Of a stretch of DNA of 41,434 bases, positions 38,983-41,434 are shown one piece after another. Positions within the stretch are counted from its first letter, which is position 1; each line of letters starts with the position of its first letter. The translations under genes were made by a program, and so were the position numbers. The stretch lies in IMG/VR virus record IMGVR_UViG_3300017991_000193, positions 1 to 41,434 of that record. One strand, written 5' to 3'. The notes under the pieces were generated by a model. The model saw only the letters and a list, made by a program, of their open reading frames with translations, was not told the origin of the DNA and ran no database searches. The DNA is from a virus.

Positions 38983-39158
38983 CTCAAATAATGTCTACCT
39001 GCAATCAAATACCATACGCCAAATATGACAAACGACGCAAGGCTGTATACATGTTGCCACGGTCCAAGCTGTGACATCAGATTTGCAACAATATAAGCCA
39101 ATAAGCTCATACAAAATAAACAAACGACCACTACTGATAATATATTCATTAAGTTCAT
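38979..39158 (-). CDS. 59-aa membrane protein between the terminase genes
   Basis: ATG 39158 and TGA 38979-38981 share ATGA overlaps with TerS and TerL respectively, which strongly supports translation. Two hydrophobic helices (about 5-27 and 39-53) flank a short loop (SQLGPWQH). A small membrane protein wedged between packaging genes is unusual; it may be holin-like or a passenger gene. No family is recognised. Confidence 0.6.
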   Translation of the reverse strand: MNLMNILSVVVVCLFCMSLLAYIVANLMSQLGPWQHVYSLASFVIFGVWYLIAGRHYLR

Positions 39159-39571
39159 TCTGCACCCTTAATGTTAATTGTAATATTTAAATCGTCACCC
39201 AAATCAATATCCTTCTTATCTCTCCAGTCATGCGCCTGTCTATTCTTTAACCAGAATATCGCACTGGTAGGATCAGGATGCATAACCTTAACTATCTTAA
39301 CTATACCATTTTTAGTACTCACTTCCTCACTATACTCATAACCTAGTGCTCTGTTTAATAGACTTGCCTTCACTCGGTCGTCAACGATTTTTTTATTCTC
39401 CTTTAAGGCCTCCGCAAATGTCTCATATTGAGACTTCCACTTATATAGTGTTGATGTCGCTATCTCTAACTCTTTTGCTATTTCGACATCAGTTAGTCCT
39501 GCTCTAGCACATAGTCTGGCCAATTGCACATGTTTCTTTTCGTCGTATTTAGTTGGTCGTCCTGCTTGCAC
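39155..39571 (-). CDS. terS: Terminase small subunit
   Basis: A 138-residue protein from GTG 39571, preceded by AAGGAG at 7 bases; the frame opens earlier at 39637 but that stretch lacks a ribosome-binding site. It starts QAGRPTKYDEKK and has a helix-turn-helix (AGLTDVEIAKELEIATSTLYKW, about 23-44), then a helical oligomerisation part and PTSAIFWLKNRQAHDWRDK, typical of the TerS group that recognises pac sites. It pairs with TerL. Confidence 0.85.
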   Translation of the reverse strand: MQAGRPTKYDEKKHVQLARLCARAGLTDVEIAKELEIATSTLYKWKSQYETFAEALKENKKIVDDRVKASLLNRALGYEYSEEVSTKNGIVKIVKVMHPDPTSAIFWLKNRQAHDWRDKKDIDLGDDLNITINIKGAE

Positions 39572-39620
39572 TTTTAAACTCCTTAATGTTTGCACATAAC
39601 AAAAAATTGCATAATTTATA

Positions 39621-39800
39621 TTAAAAATGCCACCCATGGTGCAAATTTATAATTATGTCAACAAATCTACCTCTAGCCAAATCTTCATGTTTCTCATTTT
39701 TTATTTTGTTGAGAATATCATTTGTTTCTAGCGATAATTCATATATTTTGTCTAAATTTTCTTGAATTTTTTCTCTAGCGATTAAATCTTTATTTTTCAC
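39621..39800 (-). CDS. 59-aa helical hypothetical protein
   Basis: GTG 39800 has GGAGAG just upstream and overlaps the stop of the 28-aa ORF. ATG 39812 would add four residues but lacks a good ribosome-binding site. The protein is a charged helix (REKIQENLDKIYELSLET) with a more hydrophobic end. Unknown function; it precedes terS. Confidence 0.5.
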   Translation of the reverse strand: MKNKDLIAREKIQENLDKIYELSLETNDILNKIKNEKHEDLARGRFVDIIINLHHGWHF

Positions 39801-39876
39801 TAGTCTCTCCATCTATAACTTTATCTTCTGCTTTTAGAATTTTGTCAACTGTTTTTAGCGTTTCGGCATCTAGCAT
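39790..39876 (-). CDS. 28-aa microprotein ORF
   Basis: ATG 39876 sits in the same junction motif (GTGAGGTAAATTATG) that starts several neighbours. The peptide MLDAETLKTVDKILKAEDK... is a charged helix. Its support is the shared junction and the overlap with the next start. The function is unknown. Confidence 0.4.
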   Translation of the reverse strand: MLDAETLKTVDKILKAEDKVIDGETSEK

Positions 39877-39892
39877 AATTTACCTCACTTAT

Positions 39893-40219
39893 TTACACTT
39901 CTAACATATTCCATCTTGTTTGATTTATATCTACTTCTTTTTTAACTGAATTTTTTGGTATATATCTTGAATAGTTTCCAGATTTATGACACTCAAAACA
40001 TACATCAGAATGATCATATTCAGCTTTAAAATGCTTACATGAAAAATGCTTAGATCCTTCCATATCTTCATTAGTCATAACTCGTCTACCTCCATCACTT
40101 TCAGGCTGATTTTCTTTACTGGATATTTCTATTTCAGGCTGATTTTTGCACATACACTCTTTTCCTTCGTAAATAAAATTACCACATTCTCCACAACATC
40201 CTGTCATCCTAAGAACCAT
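39893..40219 (-). CDS. Cys-rich zinc-binding protein
   Basis: A 108-residue protein with two Cys-rich areas: CCGECGN...CMC near the start, and CKHFKAEYDHSDVCFECHKSG near the end, both suited to zinc. A linker rich in Glu and Gln lies between. The second half resembles small zinc-binding modules of phage proteins. Unknown function. It starts at the repeated TGAGGTAAATTATG-type junction; the frame could also start at ATG 40207. Confidence 0.55.
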   Translation of the reverse strand: MVLRMTGCCGECGNFIYEGKECMCKNQPEIEISSKENQPESDGGRRVMTNEDMEGSKHFSCKHFKAEYDHSDVCFECHKSGNYSRYIPKNSVKKEVDINQTRWNMLEV

Positions 40220-40227
40220 AATTTACC

Positions 40228-40599
40228 TCACTCTTTTATACTTAATGCGCCGTCAAGATTGTCGCATTCTGGAAATGAAAGCCCATTTTTAGCGGCCCTT
40301 TTCCTTTTGACTTCTCTTCTATATATTTCGCCATATTTATTTACTTTGTCATTTAATTCCTTTTCTACATCATAGATTATTTCTCCACGAAGCAACCCTG
40401 TTTTTACATCTTCAAAAATTTCATATACTATTTTGCGAGAAACAGCATATGACATAAATTCATATTTTATGTCAAATATATCGTTCCCATTTATATAAAA
40501 TGAAGCCTCGCCGGAATTAGACGAAACACGATATATGCCAAAACTAAACGTATCGCGAATATTTAAATTAACCACTGCATCTTTAAACAATATAATCAT
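40228..40599 (-). CDS. 123-aa protein with C-terminal GALS repeat
   Basis: A beta-rich first half (FSFGIYRVSSNSGEASFYI) is followed by a basic helical stretch (EIYRREVKRKRAAKNG). It ends FPECDNLDGALSIKE, one copy of the peptide repeat found on three consecutive proteins. No family is recognised for the body. Starts with the common junction motif. Confidence 0.55.
   Translation of the reverse strand: MIILFKDAVVNLNIRDTFSFGIYRVSSNSGEASFYINGNDIFDIKYEFMSYAVSRKIVYEIFEDVKTGLLRGEIIYDVEKELNDKVNKYGEIYRREVKRKRAAKNGLSFPECDNLDGALSIKE
40230..40272 (-). repeat. GALS peptide-coding repeat, copy in the 123-aa gene
   Basis: Encodes PECDNLDGALSIKE, the stop and part of the next ribosome-binding site. Nearly identical DNA occurs at 41101-41172. 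Confidence 0.75.
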
Positions 40600-40609
40600 A
40601 TAATTTACC

Positions 40610-41092
40610 TCACTTTTCTATACTTAATGCGCCTTCTAAATCACTATATTCTGGGACACTTAACGCACCGTCAAAATTATCATATTCTGGATTTGACACC
40701 ATACCAGAATACAGCTCATGCTTTTTACTATGCTCTTTTTTTAATTTAATTCTATCATATTGCTTCTGTCTAAATTTAATTGTTTTTTCTTTAGAAATAA
40801 TAAAAAAACCACATATAGCCATAAAAGTAACCTGCACTGGAATAAGTGGAATTATAAAAAAACCACTCATGAACTTAACAAAAATCATATCTTCTGGAAC
40901 ACTAATACAATAAAATATAACAGGTTCAATTGCAAAATGATATAATATGGCAAGTCCGCTTCCAATAAAAAACGGCTTATCACGTAAATTATATTTTGTA
41001 TCTAAATTAAAGACAAAAGCAACAAACATTAACAATAAAAACGGAATTGCTGCAAAAATAGACATCCAGCAAATTATCATATTATTATCCAT
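40610..41092 (-). CDS. Multi-pass membrane protein with two GALS repeats
   Basis: A 160-residue protein with three hydrophobic segments (about 5-28, 40-63 and 73-99), a basic cytoplasm-type linker (KFRQKQYDRIKLKKEHSKKH) and two C-terminal repeat copies (PEYDNFDGALSV and PEYSDLEGALSIEK). The membrane part is not recognised. The inner-membrane location with a repeat tail in the cytoplasm is inferred from the positive-inside pattern. Confidence 0.55.
   Translation of the reverse strand: MDNNMIICWMSIFAAIPFLLLMFVAFVFNLDTKYNLRDKPFFIGSGLAILYHFAIEPVIFYCISVPEDMIFVKFMSGFFIIPLIPVQVTFMAICGFFIISKEKTIKFRQKQYDRIKLKKEHSKKHELYSGMVSNPEYDNFDGALSVPEYSDLEGALSIEK
40611..40690 (-). repeat. GALS peptide-coding repeats, two copies in the membrane-protein gene
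   Basis: Two diverged copies (about 40620-40654 and 40657-40690) that encode PEYSDLEGALSIEK and PEYDNFDGALSV. Confidence 0.75.
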
Positions 41093-41100
41093 AATTTACC

Positions 41101-41172
41101 TCACTCTTTTATACTTAATGCGCCTTCAAGATTGTCATAACTTAATGCGCCTTCAAGATTGTCATATTCTGG
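41101..41172 (-). repeat. Exact 27-bp tandem duplication in the GALS repeat
   Basis: 41113-41139 and 41140-41166 are identical and adjoining, nine codons each. The sequence is close to those at 40241-40272 and 40621-40654. Confidence 0.85.
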
Positions 41173-41301
41173 AAACGATAATGATCCACGTATAGAATTA
41201 GCATTAACATATTCCTTAAAAGACATAGGCATTTTACCTTGATTAACACATGTGCATAAATATAATCCATATTCTTCTGATAAATTCTTCAAAAACAACA
41301 T
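41101..41301 (-). CDS. 66-aa protein with two GALS repeats
   Basis: The short body (MLFLKNLSEEYGLYLCTCVN...) is followed by SIRGSLSFPEYDNLEGALS and YDNLEGALSIKE. The two full copies come from an exact 27-base tandem duplication; SIRGSLS may be a third, decayed copy. About one third of the protein is repeat. Its start ATG 41301 adjoins the stop of the next tiny gene (TAAATG). Confidence 0.55.
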   Translation of the reverse strand: MLFLKNLSEEYGLYLCTCVNQGKMPMSFKEYVNANSIRGSLSFPEYDNLEGALSYDNLEGALSIKE

Positions 41302-41424
41302 TTACCTCACTATATCAAATATTGCTTGAATGCCTCTAACTGTTAAAGATACAGCAAGTGCACCAAGACATACACCTATGACCATCCAGAATAAATTCCA
41401 GAATACTGTTGCTATTTTATTCAT
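41302..41424 (-). CDS. 40-aa membrane microprotein
   Basis: ATG 41424, stop TAA 41302-41304. The peptide MNKIATVFWNLFWMVIGVCL...FDIVR is one long hydrophobic helix with short charged ends. GGAG at the very end of the window serves as its ribosome-binding site. If the ends join, it follows the 24-aa membrane peptide at 1-75. The function is unknown. Confidence 0.55.
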   Translation of the reverse strand: MNKIATVFWNLFWMVIGVCLGALAVSLTVRGIQAIFDIVR

Positions 41425-41434
41425 TACTATCTCC

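Noticed and set aside
1-41434. Prophage or temperate lifestyle genes
   Set aside because: No integrase, excisionase, CI/Cro-type repressor or attachment site was recognised on either strand, though a novel regulator among the small genes cannot be excluded.

Overview
This window looks like the complete or almost complete genome of a tailed, long-tailed (siphovirus-type) bacteriophage with AT-rich DNA. The evidence is a full head and tail gene set, a replication and recombination region, a lysis cassette, and tightly packed genes that often share ATGA or TAATG junctions. No gap exceeds about 150 bases. No integrase, lysogeny repressor, tRNA gene, transposase or CRISPR array was recognised, so the phage is probably lytic. 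The last 8 bases repeat the first 8, and the leftward operon continues sensibly across that join, which suggests a circular map. Strong Shine-Dalgarno sequences, a lipoprotein-type signal peptide and a spanin-like overlapping gene pair suggest a low-GC host with two membranes. The host cannot be named from the sequence.

Layout: (1) 12590 down to 1, leftward, is the early and replication region. It holds small genes, an ERF annealing protein with a PD-(D/E)XK nuclease, a replication initiator-like protein, a DnaB-type helicase, an HNH protein, a MazZ-like nucleotide hydrolase, a group of membrane and envelope genes (transglycosylase, a secreted Sm/Hfq-like protein), a C5 cytosine methyltransferase, an orphan NrdD tail fragment and SSB. 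Two promoters (about 12.6 and 5.1 kb) share an identical 19-base upstream element. (2) 12744-15012, rightward, is the lysis cassette: M23 endopeptidase, zinc-ribbon metallophosphoesterase, holin-like protein and a spanin-like pair, closed by a terminator at 15042-15068. (3) 41424 down to 15067, leftward, holds small genes with a shared C-terminal peptide repeat, then TerS, TerL, portal, MuF protein, scaffold, capsid, a LamG lectin-like protein, connector, the sugar cassette, head-tail joining genes, tail tube, frameshifted chaperones, tape measure and tail tip or fibre genes.

The outstanding feature is the ten-gene cassette at 24721-30880, inserted between two head-tail joining genes and co-directional with them. 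It encodes a NeuB-type nonulosonate (sialic-acid-like) synthase, a small HAD phosphatase, a NeuA-type cytidylyltransferase, two sialyltransferase-like proteins of different types (GT29-like and GT42/DUF115-like), a GT8 glycosyltransferase, a sulfotransferase and three methyltransferases. Together these could make, activate, transfer and decorate a sialic-acid-like sugar. Because the genes lie inside the virion operon, a glycosylated virion or a late change of the host surface are the leading ideas. Both are inferences.

Other points of interest are a repeated C-terminal peptide on three unrelated neighbouring proteins, a signal-peptide-bearing Sm/Hfq-like protein, several tiny zinc-ribbon proteins, and a cluster of inverted repeats ahead of the replication genes.
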